In this document: piece by piece, positions 11,801-20,837 of the stretch
Layout of the letters: each line of letters begins with the position of its first letter
How positions within the stretch are numbered: position 1 is the stretch's first letter
Source of the DNA: Siphonodentalium dalli
Taxonomy: Eukaryota > Mollusca > Scaphopoda > Gadilida > Siphonodentaliidae
Direction: 5' to 3'
Assembly (NCBI GenBank): GCA_032622095.1
Contig: CP136064.1
Span: 274,931,614 to 274,995,613 of the forward strand
Length of the DNA stretch: 64,000 nucleotides
Made by a program: the position numbers and the translations under genes
The notes under the pieces: generated by a model
What the model was told of the DNA's origin: nothing
The model's database searches: none
What the model saw: the letters and a program-made list of their open reading frames with translations, nothing else

Positions 11801-14800
11801 TGGTAATTATAATATTGACTGATATGCTGTTTGTATTTTCAGTCGTCGATGTTTTCGTGGTAATTATGATATTGACTAATATGCTGTTTGTATTTTCAGT
11901 CATCGATGTTTTCGTGGTAATTATGATATTGACTAATATGCTGTTTGTATTTTCAGTCGTCGATGTTTTCGTGGTAATTATAATATTGACTGATATGCTG
12001 TTTGTATTTTCAGTCGTCGATGTTTTCGTGGTAATTATGATATTGACTAATATGCTGTTTGTATTTTCAGTCATCGATGTTTTCGTGGTAATTATGATAT
12101 TGACTAATATGCTGTTTGTATTTTCAGTCGTCGATATTTTCGTGGTAATTATGATATTGACTGATATGCTGTTTGTATTTTCAGTCATCCATGCTCTAGT
12201 GGTAATTATAATATTGACTGATATGCTGTTTATTTTCAGTCGTCGATGTTTTCGTGGTAATTATAATATTGACTGATCTATATGCTGTTTGTATTTTCAG
12301 TCCTCCAAAAGTAGACAAGCACCATCAGACTGTTCTCGTTTCTGGAGCAGTAGTTAAGGTAACTAGTAACTATACTTGTCTTCTGTATAAATGTCATGCT
12401 TATTAAAGAGGTATTTAGGGTTCCAGGATATTTGCAAGTCTGGATATAGTTTGTCTGACATTTGCAGAATGAGCCCCCAGAGGTTGAAATTTTTGACAAT
12501 GTCCCAGAGTGGTCTAGCGTCAATTCACACTCTGGGGACCTCATTCTGCTGAGGCCTCAATTGCTATGGGAGACCTGGGATCAGATTGAAGTTCCCCAGT
12601 TGAAGTCGGTGATGTTCACCCATTAGTCACCTTGATTGTGCATTTTATCTTCTGCAAATTCGTTGAATATAGAAACTGAGCAGAAAGGAAAAAGTAACTA
12701 AAATTCAATGTTAATTTGAGACTGAAGATACTTCTCAGAAGATGAGACCAAACAGAATGAGGTCCCCAGATTGTGAATTTGGTGATGATAGCCCGCTGTG
12801 CAGGATAGCGTCACTAAAGTCACCCTCTGGGGACCTCATTTTGCAAATGTCAGACACAATATATCTCCGTCAAAGATATCTTGGACACTGAACTATTGGT
12901 TATCCTTCATCTTCATGCCTAGCATGTCACATAATAGTTTAAAAAAAAAAACAGGGTCGCGATTTATTTGCGAAACCCGTTGTGTATCCATAGGTAATGA
13001 AATACCTATGGTACGTTTTTTTTATCGCGCTCTCATCAAACGAATGTAGCTAATCAATGACCACATGAGCTACTTGCATTAGAGAACTGTAAGGTAAGCA
13101 GCCTTAATGATTTAATCATTGCACCAGGTGTGACCTAACCAGAATGCTTGCCCTCCTTAATCCATCACCTCGACGGACAGCGCCCCCAAGGGGATGAGGA
13201 GATGCTGTCGCTGACACCTCTGGACTCTGAAGTGTTCGATGCTGGTCCAAGTTTGCCTGCCCCATCAGAGAATACACAGAAATCACAGCTACTGGTCACC
13301 AGTGTTGTGATAACCGGAATCTCCGATACTAGGCACTGTGTGGTACTACTTAGCCAGGGTTTCCGCTATACAGGCAGGGGGTCCCCTTGACGGCCCCATT
13401 CCCCTCGCCAAGTTTTCCCCTCCTGCCATACCCCAGGACGTACTGTATGTCTATAAAGGTATAAAGATGTTTAAAACTTCTGAATTTTGTTGGAATAGCA
13501 CTAAGGAATTTGACTCTTTTAACATTTACGAGCACGTTTAACTCGGGATCCAAATTACTGGTGTTCTGTACTTCGTAAATTAATTTATATCTAATAAATT
13601 TACTAGTTTTAAAGTTACAGGTACATGTATAAGGTTTGATAGCTTGGCACTTGGGCAGAAATGGAACAAAACAATCTGCCATTTCTACGGTACTCTCACA
13701 CGATTCTATTGGCCGATATAACGAAAGTAGTTCAACCAGTGCTAAAACAGGCTACTTTTACCTGGATTTTTCCCCTTGACGGCTACCGGCCCCATTCCCC
13801 TACCCCCTAGCGGAAACCCTGACTTAGCAGCCTAGTGCCAACATACATCACCTGTGTATGGACGACAGAAATCACAGTGGCTAGTCACCAGTATAGTTAT
13901 GACCAACATCCAGCCCTGTTAATTAGCAGAAATTTTCCTACGTTGAGCCCAAATTGTTTCCTCAACTAAAAAGCTTAGACTCCACATAGTTCAATGCTCT
14001 ACAGATATAAATTCATTTTACAATTGGAACTTGATTCATTAAGGCAAACTTTGGTTGGGTCGGGTTTCAAACTTTCAATATGCTGATTATCAAGAAAGAC
14101 CTTGTTATCTCAGTGGTTCTCAAAGAATAGACCAACGCCCTTGTCGGCAACCAAAATCGGAGTGATCGTAAGTCGGCCAATATCGATCGCTTGTTTATTT
14201 CATTAAATTAACAGCGACGAAAGCGTAAAAGGCGTGCTGAGTTGATCGTGATTATAAATCACAGCGAACATGGTGTGGTACTAGCAGTGTGGGGACACCA
14301 GAAATCCCAAGCTGTTACATGTAGTTACCTGTATAGTCATTGTGTCAGACGACATAGTGGCTTGTCACCAGTGTAGTGCCAACAGACATCCCAGTTGCTA
14401 GTCAACAGTGTATTGATGACAACAATGGATACTGTGAGTCACCAAGGTAGTGACGACCGATATGGTTTCACAGCTGTTAGTCACAGGTCTGTGTAGCGAT
14501 GACAGAAATTGCAGCCACTAGTCACCCGTGTGGTGACATGGGTGACACTAGTCACCTTTGTGGTGATGATTGTGCTGACGACAGAATTCCCAGAGCTCTG
14601 CTAGTCAAAAGTTCCGTGATGACAGCAATCACAGAAATTCATAACTCACTCCCGTTTCAGATTAGACACCATCAATACTTTATCGCTGCTTGGGACATGC
14701 TACATGTACATGTATGTCCATCCTTACATCTGCTTTTTCGCCCAGTTTGATCTACGCCGACAAATTCTACCTACAATACTACAGGCTGACAGCCTTTTCC

Positions 14801-17800
14801 ATTTGGGACCTCTAGTTGCAGCTCAGCCAGTGGTTTCACAGGCCTAGCCTGTTATATGCCTCGTGGCCTCCTATTCAAAATTCTAATTCTAACCAATAGT
14901 TTAGTGTCCAATATATCTTTGACAGAGACATAATATTTTCTTAACAAAATATGTATCTCCTACTAAGTATCTTGGAACCCACTTCCCGCCCTGTGCACTC
15001 GGCCAAACGCATCGAACACCCAGAGAAGATATAAATAGGAAGGTCACTTACCTCACAGTTCTTTCATACAAGTAGCTCACATGGTCGTTGATTAGCTACA
15101 TCCATTTTACCAGTGCATGATAAAAAAAATGCACCATAGGTATTTTGTACCATTTCATTACCTAAGGATATGTACCGGGTTTCGCAAAGAAATCAGAAAA
15201 TTAATCCTCCGCATCTCACTCGAGGAGAAATAGAACTGAACTATTGCGAAACCTACATGTATTTGATTTTTTATTTAGCTTCTAGTATACAAAATAATAT
15301 GTTTGGAATAAGAAGTGCAACACGATAGATGCTTTTTGGTTTGATATTGAATTTTCTACGAAATTTATTTCACATCATTTCGTCTGTTTTAGAGGGACGC
15401 CAATTATTTATTTTATTTTTTTCAATAACTAAATGATATTTCATGGAAATTATAGGTCTAGCTTATATGTCATATTTCATTTCCAACATTTGTTCACCGT
15501 TCAAAAGAACAAAGTAGAAAATTATGTTAAAGGTACTCAATCTGATTCGATGGTCCCCATATAATTGGATTTCAACAACAACGACATTTTTAGAAATGCT
15601 GTTTCAATTATCAGAATCGATTAATTGCCCAAAAATTATGCTAACCACTGACAACTATAGTATAAAATTGCCGAAACATGTTATTTATCAACTTGCACAC
15701 TTTGGTCTGAGACCGTCGGCTCATCGACTGTTTACTGGGTCACTAATAATTCTCGATGGTGAAAAATAATAGATTTCAAAAATAGATATCTAATAACTCT
15801 GAGCTTTGACAGGTGGGTTCCTCGTCTCGATTCAAATATTTTTCACCCCTCAATCCAAATAAATAGTAATTGAGGGGCACTTAATCAGATTATGCATCTT
15901 TAAATTATAATTTTAATGTTGTTGTTGTTACTGGAGATCTAGAACCCTGAATACACCTTTAAGATATCCCTTAGGAAATGTTCAGATAATAAGTTCAACA
16001 AATGACCATAGTAAGTTGGTTGTTGACGTTATTATCTGAATGAATAGGAATCCTTCTCCACGAGTTTGTATTATCTGTTGTCTGCTTAGTTTTCCTGATA
16101 CCTCCCTGTCGTCTGCTTAGTTTTCCTGATACCTCCCTGTCGTCTGCTTAGTTTTCCTGATACCTCCCTGTCGTCTGCTTAGTTTTCCTGTTACCTCCCT
16201 GTCGTCTGCTTAGTTTTCCTGATACCTCCAGATGAATAATATAACTTCCAAAGTATACTTTTATGACTGAATGAGAGAATCCATTTAGTATAGAAGGGTT
16301 AACCCTTTACCCAACAAAACGGCCAAAACCGGCCAAATAAAGCTTCAACAGCCTAAAATATCTTCGGTCTGTCTCAATAGAACCATACAAAAATGGATAT
16401 CATTGGAACCGGCTCCTTGACCACATTGTGATAGTTACAGTTATGCCCTGTGCCAATGCATTCTCTTATATATGCGAGTCGACCATAGGTCGCCTCGCAT
16501 ATATCAGAGAATGCATTGGCCTAAAAAAATCTTTTTTTAACACTTTTTACCATTTTTTCTTACATTCTTTAACAATTTTATAATTTTTTCTAACATTTTT
16601 TATAATATTTTTATAATATTTTTCTACATTCTTTGACAATTTTATCATTTTTAATATGTGTTAAGCCAATGCATTCTCTTATATATGCGAGGCGACCTAT
16701 GGTCGACTCGCATATATAAGAGAATGCATTGGCACAGGGCCGTTCTGTTGGGTAAAGGGTTAAACTCCTTTGTTCTACCTTGACTTTCTATCTTCCAAAT
16801 GACTTTATACCATGCTTTATACACCGAGTCAACATTCGTAATCTAGAATGGTCATGTCTCCCAATTTATACACGATGAGCTTCCATCGAGACATCTAACA
16901 GAAATAAATAGTTCACGTCTACAAATGCCCACACAAACAATCATTTGCTTAGTGTTTATGAACCCCATGTAATTAATTTCTTGTCTGTAGAGCTGTGCTG
17001 CCTATTTGCACAACGGGGTATGTATCACATTGAAACATATGAGACTATAGTAATAGAGTTATGGTTCTTATTCTGGATAAAACGATATGATTGCATTGTT
17101 CGAGTATAAAATATCCTTTTATGCGTACATGCCCGGTCCGATAAAATTTGATAGAGTTATGGTCCTTAAGTAGTCATTTTGTACGAATTTTGAGCTCGTT
17201 AGCACGATAACTTCAACAAACGTCCTCCGATTTGTTTAAAATTTGGAATAGACATACTTGCCAAGAATATTTCGGACGAGTTCGAAAACCAGCCTGGCCC
17301 GATAAAATTTGATGGAGTTATGGCCCTTAATTAGTCATTTTTCGATTTTACCTATTAATTAGTCTACCGATACTGATGCACACCAATTGGCGGTAGCCAC
17401 CGGAAACAAGACACAGCATCTCTGATGCCACCTCTTGTTATATACATAAAAACGTTTTTACATGTATATGTCTCATTTGTCGAGATTTATCGGAATTGTT
17501 CATCACTATTTTCCTAATGTCCACAGTCCAGTCTCTTTGTCCATCAACCCTGTCAGAACGGGTTAATTTCATAAAAAAATTACACCCTGCAAGTTGCTCA
17601 TTTGGGTGTGCAATTATATGTAGATAACTGAAACGGGCTCACTTTGGGAGTCTTTATTCAGTGGGATACGGACCGCACATATTTTGATATTTCAAACATT
17701 TTGAATTAAAAAAAACAATTATGTTATTTAAAAAAAAATTCTTCTTGCTGAATTTAAAAACATTTTTTTGTAGGGTGGGTAAGGACTATAGAGATGTCAA

Positions 17801-17965
17801 ACAGAGTATTTGTTTTATGCCCAATTAATTTTCATTTGCTTGTTTCAGGGCGACAAGGACTTCACAAAAGAAGCTGTGAAAGCATATCACGATAAGCCGC
17901 TACCTACGAAAAGCACTCCACCCAGTAACCCAAGCATGCACAACATTAACCAGCCGAGGAAGTAG
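2815..17965 (+). CDS. DAP1: Death-associated protein 1 (four coding exons)
   Basis: Exons 2815-2860, 7444-7537, 12301-12358 and 17849-17965 join in compatible phases (1, 2, 0) to give 104 residues; human DAP1 has 102. Three landmarks identify the family: KAGHTQAVKAGGMRIVQ (residues 9-25; human has KAGHPPAVKAGGMRIVQ), SGAVVKGDKDF at the exon 3/4 junction (human SGVIARGDKDF) and the C-terminal INQPRK. In mammals DAP1 is a small, largely unstructured, proline-rich cytosolic protein that restrains autophagy and is phosphorylated by mTOR. The human Ser51-Pro-Pro-Lys site aligns with Thr47-Pro-Pro-Lys here, and that Thr codon is split by intron 2. No signal peptide or membrane segment is visible. 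All introns begin GT and end AG. The gene is complete and seems functional; its introns of 4.6, 4.8 and 5.5 kb are filled with repeats. 5' and 3' UTR limits cannot be fixed from sequence alone. Confidence 0.93.
4918..5290 (+). repeat. Mollusc-type 'agctcacctgagacgaagtc' repeat
   Basis: It begins GCTCACCTGAGACGAAGTCT, followed by CGTCCGTCCGTCCGTC and text such as TTCATATTTGG and GGGCCATAACTC, and shows an internal ~125-bp periodicity. Related pieces lie at 6150-6310, 17090-17440 and 25560-25870. I recognise the style as common in bivalve genomes but cannot give a family name. Confidence 0.55.
5699..6065. repeat. 'gaggtccccagagggtgaa' family, partial copy
   Basis: The family carries inverted repeats reading GACATTTGCAGAATGAGG ... 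CCTCATTCTGCAAATGTC, each with an internal small hairpin around CAGAGGGTGAATTTAGTGATG. This copy lacks the right-hand end. Related copies lie at 8420-8575, 12436-12863, 18324-18895 and 27736-28145, with a short fragment near 24490-24545. Confidence 0.65.
7444..7537 (+). CDS. DAP1: DAP1 exon 2
   Basis: The acceptor TTTGGTTTCAG is followed by TGAAAGCC. The exon completes Val16 and encodes KAGGMRIVQHKTKA, a GGGDK linker and an acidic PEDEEEFG stretch, ending in phase 2 (AC) at the donor GTATGT. KAGGMRIVQ is the invariant DAP1 core. The acidic segment corresponds to the human KDDQEWES region. Confidence 0.93.
8607..8723. repeat. Hairpin of ~117 bp
   Basis: GCGTTCCATAGAGTATGGAT and the following GCAAGTTGGTCTGACATTTT form a near-perfect inverted repeat with CAAGTTGCATCC-type sequence on the right. 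The loop is about 15 bases around TGTGTGGAACGC. No coding potential was seen. Confidence 0.75.
8806..9463. repeat. 35-bp minisatellite, about 19 copies
   Basis: The unit is TGATGGGTGAGGATTTAGAC followed by TGAAATTAATAATAG. Variants GAAGGGTGGGG and TTAGGC alternate along the array, which suggests higher-order amplification. The last unit runs directly into the first splice-site-like unit of the neighbouring array. Confidence 0.92.
9673..11367. mobile_element. hAT-like non-autonomous element, 1,695 bp
   Basis: It is flanked by the perfect 8-bp direct repeat ATACTGTT (9665-9672 and 11368-11375), which reconstitutes an uninterrupted unit of the surrounding minisatellite. The ends are TAGGGACCTGCGAAT and ATTCGCAGATCCCTA, and ATTCGAT-rich sub-terminal repeats follow. 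An 8-bp target duplication with TAGGG-type ends is typical of the hAT superfamily. No transposase is encoded. A related right-end fragment lies at about 8285-8382. Confidence 0.85.
10284..10753. mobile_element. TTAA-flanked MITE, family B (nested)
   Basis: TTAA lies on both sides (10280-10283 and 10754-10757). The terminal inverted repeats are AGGTACTCAATCCGAT and ATCGGATTGAGTACCT, with a longer sub-terminal inverted repeat around TTTCTTTGGCTTTGGGGGTA. TTAA target sites are the hallmark of piggyBac-type transposases. It sits inside the hAT-like element. Confidence 0.85.
12301..12358 (+). CDS. DAP1: DAP1 exon 3
   Basis: The acceptor TGTTTGTATTTTCAG lies in the last unit of the splice-site-like array. 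The exon completes Thr47 and encodes PPKVDKHHQTVLVSGAVVK, matching human PPKPTVFISGVIAR. It ends in phase 0 at AAG|GTAACT. Confidence 0.93.
12436..12863. repeat. 'gaggtccccagagggtgaa' family, near-complete copy
   Basis: It is bounded by GTCTGACATTTGCAGAATGA on the left and its reverse complement on the right. Each end contains a small hairpin around CCAGAGGGTGAA. The centre (TCTTCTGCAAATT ... AGAAGATGAG) matches the other copies. No coding capacity. Confidence 0.75.
12950..15215. repeat. Long inverted-repeat element with degenerate 'gtcaccagtgtagt' core
   Basis: The left arm (about 12950-13245) and right arm (about 14995-15215) share inverted blocks, for example GTAGCTAATCAATGACCACA with its complement at 15070-15098, and GTGTTCGATGC with GCATCGAACAC. 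The core (13280-13354 and 13822-14650) is a degenerate array of ~45-50 bp units containing CTAGTCACCAGTGTAGT and GACAGAAATCACAG. It is interrupted by a hAT-like insertion. Confidence 0.6.
13355..13821. mobile_element. hAT-like MITE, 467 bp
   Basis: Terminal inverted repeats CAGGGTTTCCGCTA and TAGCGGAAACCCTG are flanked by the direct repeat ACTTAGC (13348-13354 and 13822-13828). CAGGG ends with a 7-8 bp duplication fit hAT. A second inner inverted pair, CCCCTTGACGGC ... CCCCATTCCCCT, occurs near both ends. Confidence 0.8.
15531..15899. mobile_element. TTAA-flanked MITE, family B
   Basis: TTAA lies on both sides. The left end AGGTACTCAATCTGAT is well kept, and the right end has decayed to ATCAGATTATGCATCT. 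Internally it resembles the copies at 10284-10753 and 41259-41650. Confidence 0.7.
16081..16230. repeat. 31-bp minisatellite, about 5 copies
   Basis: The unit is GTCTGCTTAGTTTTCCTGAT followed by ACCTCCCTGTC. The copies are nearly identical, which suggests recent expansion. Confidence 0.9.
16303..16759. mobile_element. TTAA-flanked double-hairpin MITE, family A
   Basis: TTAA lies on both sides, with ends CCCTTTACCCAACA and TGTTGGGTAAAGGG. Inside are two ~70-nt hairpins in opposite orientation, each TGCCAATGCATTCTCTTATA paired with its complement around a loop TCGACCATAGGTCGC. A T-rich spacer separates them. This copy has an expanded spacer. Other copies: 23427-23745, 35513-35892, 46004-46395, 55089-55478, and degenerate ones at 20449-20770 and 39155-39444. 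Confidence 0.88.
17849..17965 (+). CDS. DAP1: DAP1 exon 4 (C-terminus and stop)
   Basis: The acceptor TTGCTTGTTTCAG is followed by GGCGACAAGGACTTC. The exon encodes 38 residues: GDKDFTKEAVKAYHDKPLPT, a Pro/Ser/Asn-rich stretch and the terminal INQPRK, then TAG. GDKDF and the QPRK end are diagnostic of the family. Confidence 0.94.
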   Translation, partial: GDKDFTKEAVKAYHDKPLPTKSTPPSNPSMHNINQPRK

Positions 17966-18320
17966 GCCGAGAGAATGTTTATATTAAAAGGGTGATCGGG
18001 TATGGCCATGTGTATTATGTGATGTTAACCAGTCGTGGAGGTGAACCCGCAGATTTCTCCTATTGAAATGATCGGTTATGGTGATAATGTGATTGGTTGA
18101 ACAGTATCTATATGGACGTACACAGAGAATTTCTTATAAATATAGAAGTGACTTCAGATTTTTTCTAAAAACATAGAGACAGTCAGTAGTCACTAGCAAT
18201 GTGAGGAGAAATGGAGATTGTTATATGAAGAGGCCGGATGTGTGGAATAAGGTTATATTCCACACCCGTTGGGATGAGGCACATGTATCCAATAGAGTTA
18301 CTGCCCTTGACTGCATTATA
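17966..18320 (+). other. Probable DAP1 3' UTR
   Basis: AT-rich non-repeat sequence follows the stop codon. No AATAAA close to the stop was found, so the poly(A) site cannot be placed. Confidence 0.4.
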
Positions 18321-18323
18321 CAA

Positions 18324-18895
18324 GTCTGAATATAGTGTGTCTGACATTTTGAGAATGAGGTCCCCAGAGGGTGAATTTAGCATGGCAGGTTAGCATCACC
18401 AAATTCACCCTCTGGTGACATCATGCTGCTTAGAACTCATGTTCTGGGAAGCATCTATAGTCTCAAATTAAAATGTTTTTAGTTACCTTTTCCCTTCTAA
18501 TCAGTTTCTATATCCCCTAATTTTCAGAAGATAAAATGTATAATCTGATCCTATGTCTCCCCTTGCAGCCTAAGCAGAATGAGGTACCCAGAGGGTGAAT
18601 TTAATAATAATAATAATAATAATATTTATATAGCGCCTATCCCCATTAAGGGGCCCTAAGCACTTTACACATTATATAAATACACAACAAATGCACATGC
18701 AAAATAATCAATAGATATGTGGAAATATATATAATCAGTTTTTTGTAGTTAGTTTTCTTTGTGTCGGGGTAGCGTTGTCGGAATATATGAGTTTTCAATG
18801 AAAATTTGGTGATGATAGCCCGCTGTGTGGGATAGTGTCACTAAATTCACCCTCTGGGGACCTCATTCTGCAAATGTCAGACACACTAAATTCAG
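18324..18895. repeat. 'gaggtcc' family copy carrying a 200-bp insertion
   Basis: The two ends match the copy at 12436-12863. Between GAGGGTGAATTTA and ATTTGGTGATGATAG sits an insert (about 18602-18798) that begins with (AAT)n and reads TTTATATAGCGCCTATCCCC, then AAGCACTTTACACATT. That motif recurs in many animal short interspersed repeats. Confidence 0.65.
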
Positions 18896-18980
18896 CAGGC
18901 ATTCTTTATCACATGTTGAATACAAACCGCAACTCCATTATTGCGATGACATTCATTACCTCAACAATCCAGAGGAGCTA

Positions 18981-19192
18981 CAGTAATGCCCTGAGTAATC
19001 GACTCCTTAACCACAGCAGAATTATGGGTTAACTTTTCAGGATTTAGTCGGAAATATGGCTTGTTGCCATTCATCGGAAAGCTCTCAGTGAGCTTTCCAA
19101 TGAATGGCAACAAGCCATATTTCCGACTAAACCCTGAAAAGTTACCCATAATTCTGCTGTGGTTAAAGGGTCGATTATTTAGGGCATTACTG
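18981..19192. mobile_element. TA-flanked palindromic MITE (pogo/Tc1-like ends)
   Basis: A 212-bp near-perfect palindrome is flanked by TA. It begins CAGTAATGCCCTGAGTAATC and ends in the complement. CAGT ends with TA targets are typical of Tc1/mariner/pogo elements. The sequence ATGGCTTGTTGCCATTCATC lies at the centre. Copies also lie at 19306-19973, 21079-21291, 23199-23400 and 29395-29540 (truncated). Confidence 0.85.
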
Positions 19193-19305
19193 TACCTCAA
19201 CAATCCAGAGGAGGTACTCGTAAAATGAATCTTACTGCAATAACATCAGTGCAGCCCTGTTAATTAACGTCGGCTACTAGCTCATCTGAGGCAAAGAGGA
19301 ATTAC

Positions 19306-19973
19306 AGTAATGCTCTAAATAATCGAATCCTTAAAGGTACTCAATCCGATCAGAGGGTCCTATATTACTATTTCTTTGGCTTTGGGGGTAAAAAATAATT
19401 GATTCGAGTCGAGGAACCTACCAATCAACGCTCAGGGTGATTAGATATTGATATTTGAAGTTTCGTTATTTCTATTCTTTCTGTCCCAGAACAGAGTCAA
19501 AATTGCGTTATTATTACCACTTGATTTTAGAGTTATCCATCCTTGTCTGTTTGAATAGTGTTTTGGTGTAGACATCTCGAGCAGATTACGAAGTTAATGG
19601 CAACTATTAGTACTCATCTCAAGAAAATAACAAATTTCAAAAATCAATATCTAATAACTCTTGAGCTTTGTTTGATGGGTTCCTTGACTCGAATCAAATA
19701 TTTTTTACCCCCAAAGAAATAGTAATATAGGACCCTCTGATCGGATTGTTGTTGTTGGAATCTGTTGAGATGGGGACCCTCCCCTGATCGGATTGAGTAC
19801 CTTTAACCACAGAAGAATTATGGGTAATTTTTCAGGATTTAGTCGGAAATATGGCTTGTTGCCATTCATCAGAAAGCTCTCACCAAGAGCTTTCTGATAA
19901 ATGGCAACTAAATCCTGAAAAATTACCCATAATTCTTCTGTGGTTAAGGAGTCGATTATTTAGAGCATTACTG
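19306..19973. mobile_element. Palindromic MITE split by a TTAA element
   Basis: The outer sequence is the TA-flanked CAGTAATGC palindrome. A family B MITE lies inside it at a TTAA of the host sequence (CTCCTTAACCACAG). Confidence 0.88.
19336..19802. mobile_element. TTAA-flanked MITE, family B (nested)
   Basis: TTAA lies on both sides (19332-19335 and 19803-19806), with ends AGGTACTCAATCCGAT and ATCGGATTGAGTACCT. It is highly similar to the copy at 10284-10753, pointing to recent activity of this family. Confidence 0.88.
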
Positions 19974-20448
19974 TATGTCGGGATTGTCGGCTTTTTAACC
20001 GAGGTAAATTTTAGAAGCTGTCAAAATTTTGTGCAAAATTTAGCCAACTTTCTGTGGTTTTGCATTTTCGCAACTCGGCAAAGAATTTGAATATCTAGTT
20101 GTAAAAACAAGTTCCAGATAACCTAGGCTACTGTATATTGGAAATAAAATACATGTGTGTTTTAAAACAGACCCAAATTATCATGTGTAAACTGACAATG
20201 TATGTAGAGCATGCTACTGTGTAGATCCTAAGCTTTTAGTGGAGGTAACATTTCTTGGGTAGACTATTTTTTAGCCTAAGAAATTCCTGCTAATTAATGG
20301 GGCTGTCAGTGAGAAAGACTGGGTTTCTTTCCCAGAATAGACTCTCAGATCTTAACAGAGGTGTTTGGGGCATTAAATGGCAAAGGGGTATAATTTGCAA
20401 AATAGGGCACTTTCTGAGTCGAGAATGAAGAATATAGAAATATTTTAA
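19974..20448. other. No gene seen
   Basis: AT-rich intergenic sequence without recognised repeats or conserved frames. Confidence 0.5.
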
Positions 20449-20770
20449 CCCTTTCATGATGGGAGATAAGATAAGATAAATTTTATTTAAAAGTCTGAGG
20501 TATTTAAACATATTACAAACACAAGCTCTGAAGAGCTTTTGACCGACTGGTGCAGCATTAAAGATCCTGTGCCAATGCATTCTCTTATATACTAGTATGC
20601 CAGTCTCCCATAGAGAGCCTCATATATATAAGAGAATGTACTGGCTTTCACGGTCAAGGTAAATATTGTTAGACCAATGCATTCTCTTATATATGCATAT
20701 TCACATATATCAGAGAATGCATTGACACAGGGTTTTCTCAAAATTACAGGAAGTTCCAGTCATGGAAGGG
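20449..20770. mobile_element. TTAA-flanked double-hairpin MITE, divergent family A
   Basis: TTAA lies on both sides. The ends are CCCTTTCATGATGGGA and a variant complement TCCAGTCATGGAAGGG. The internal CCAATGCATTCTCTTATATA hairpins are shortened and mutated. Confidence 0.7.
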
Positions 20771-20837
20771 TTAAGAACATAGATTTCTATAATAATTTTA
20801 CTATATTCTATTTCTGCTGATATTTTAGTTTCTTTTT

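Larger units (their letters stand above)
7538..12300 (+). other. DAP1 intron 2, minisatellite-rich
   Basis: In order it contains a CCATGG/CCGCGG-rich stretch (7680-7855), a hAT-like end fragment (about 8285-8382), a partial 'gaggtcc' family copy (8420-8575), a hairpin (8607-8723), a 35-bp minisatellite and the 57-bp splice-site-like array split by a hAT-like insertion. No additional conserved exon was seen. Confidence 0.7.
9464..12300 (+). repeat. 57-bp splice-site-like minisatellite before DAP1 exon 3
   Basis: About 20 units (9464-9672 and 11368-12300, interrupted by a hAT-like insertion) read roughly TATAATATTGACTGATATGC, TGTTTGTATTTTCAG, TC(G/C/A)TC(G/C)ATG, TTTTCGTG, GTAAT. Each holds a branch-site-like TTGACTGAT, a pyrimidine tract ending TTTTCAG, and 17 bases later a GTAATT donor. 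The last unit supplies the real exon 3 acceptor at 12300. Fifty-seven bases is a multiple of three, so long open frames appear on both strands; they are by-products of the repeat and not genes. Confidence 0.92.
12359..17848 (+). other. DAP1 intron 3, repeat-filled
   Basis: It contains a complete 'gaggtcc' family copy, a ~2.2-kb inverted-repeat element with a hAT-like insertion, a TTAA family B copy, a 31-bp minisatellite, a TTAA palindromic family A copy and mollusc-type 'gagttatggccctta' repeats (17090-17440). No further coding exon was accepted. Confidence 0.7.

Noticed and set aside
11628-12276. Long open frames on both strands (186 and 196 residues) with 19-residue repeats
   Set aside because: They are a by-product of the 57-bp array, whose period is a multiple of three. 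The units are intronic and resemble splice sites.
13143-13390. Possible extra exon (frame with HHLDGQRPQGDEEMLSLTP)
   Set aside because: It looks protein-like and follows an AACCAG site, but it lies in an arm of an inverted-repeat element, its phase does not fit DAP1, and DAP1 is complete without it.
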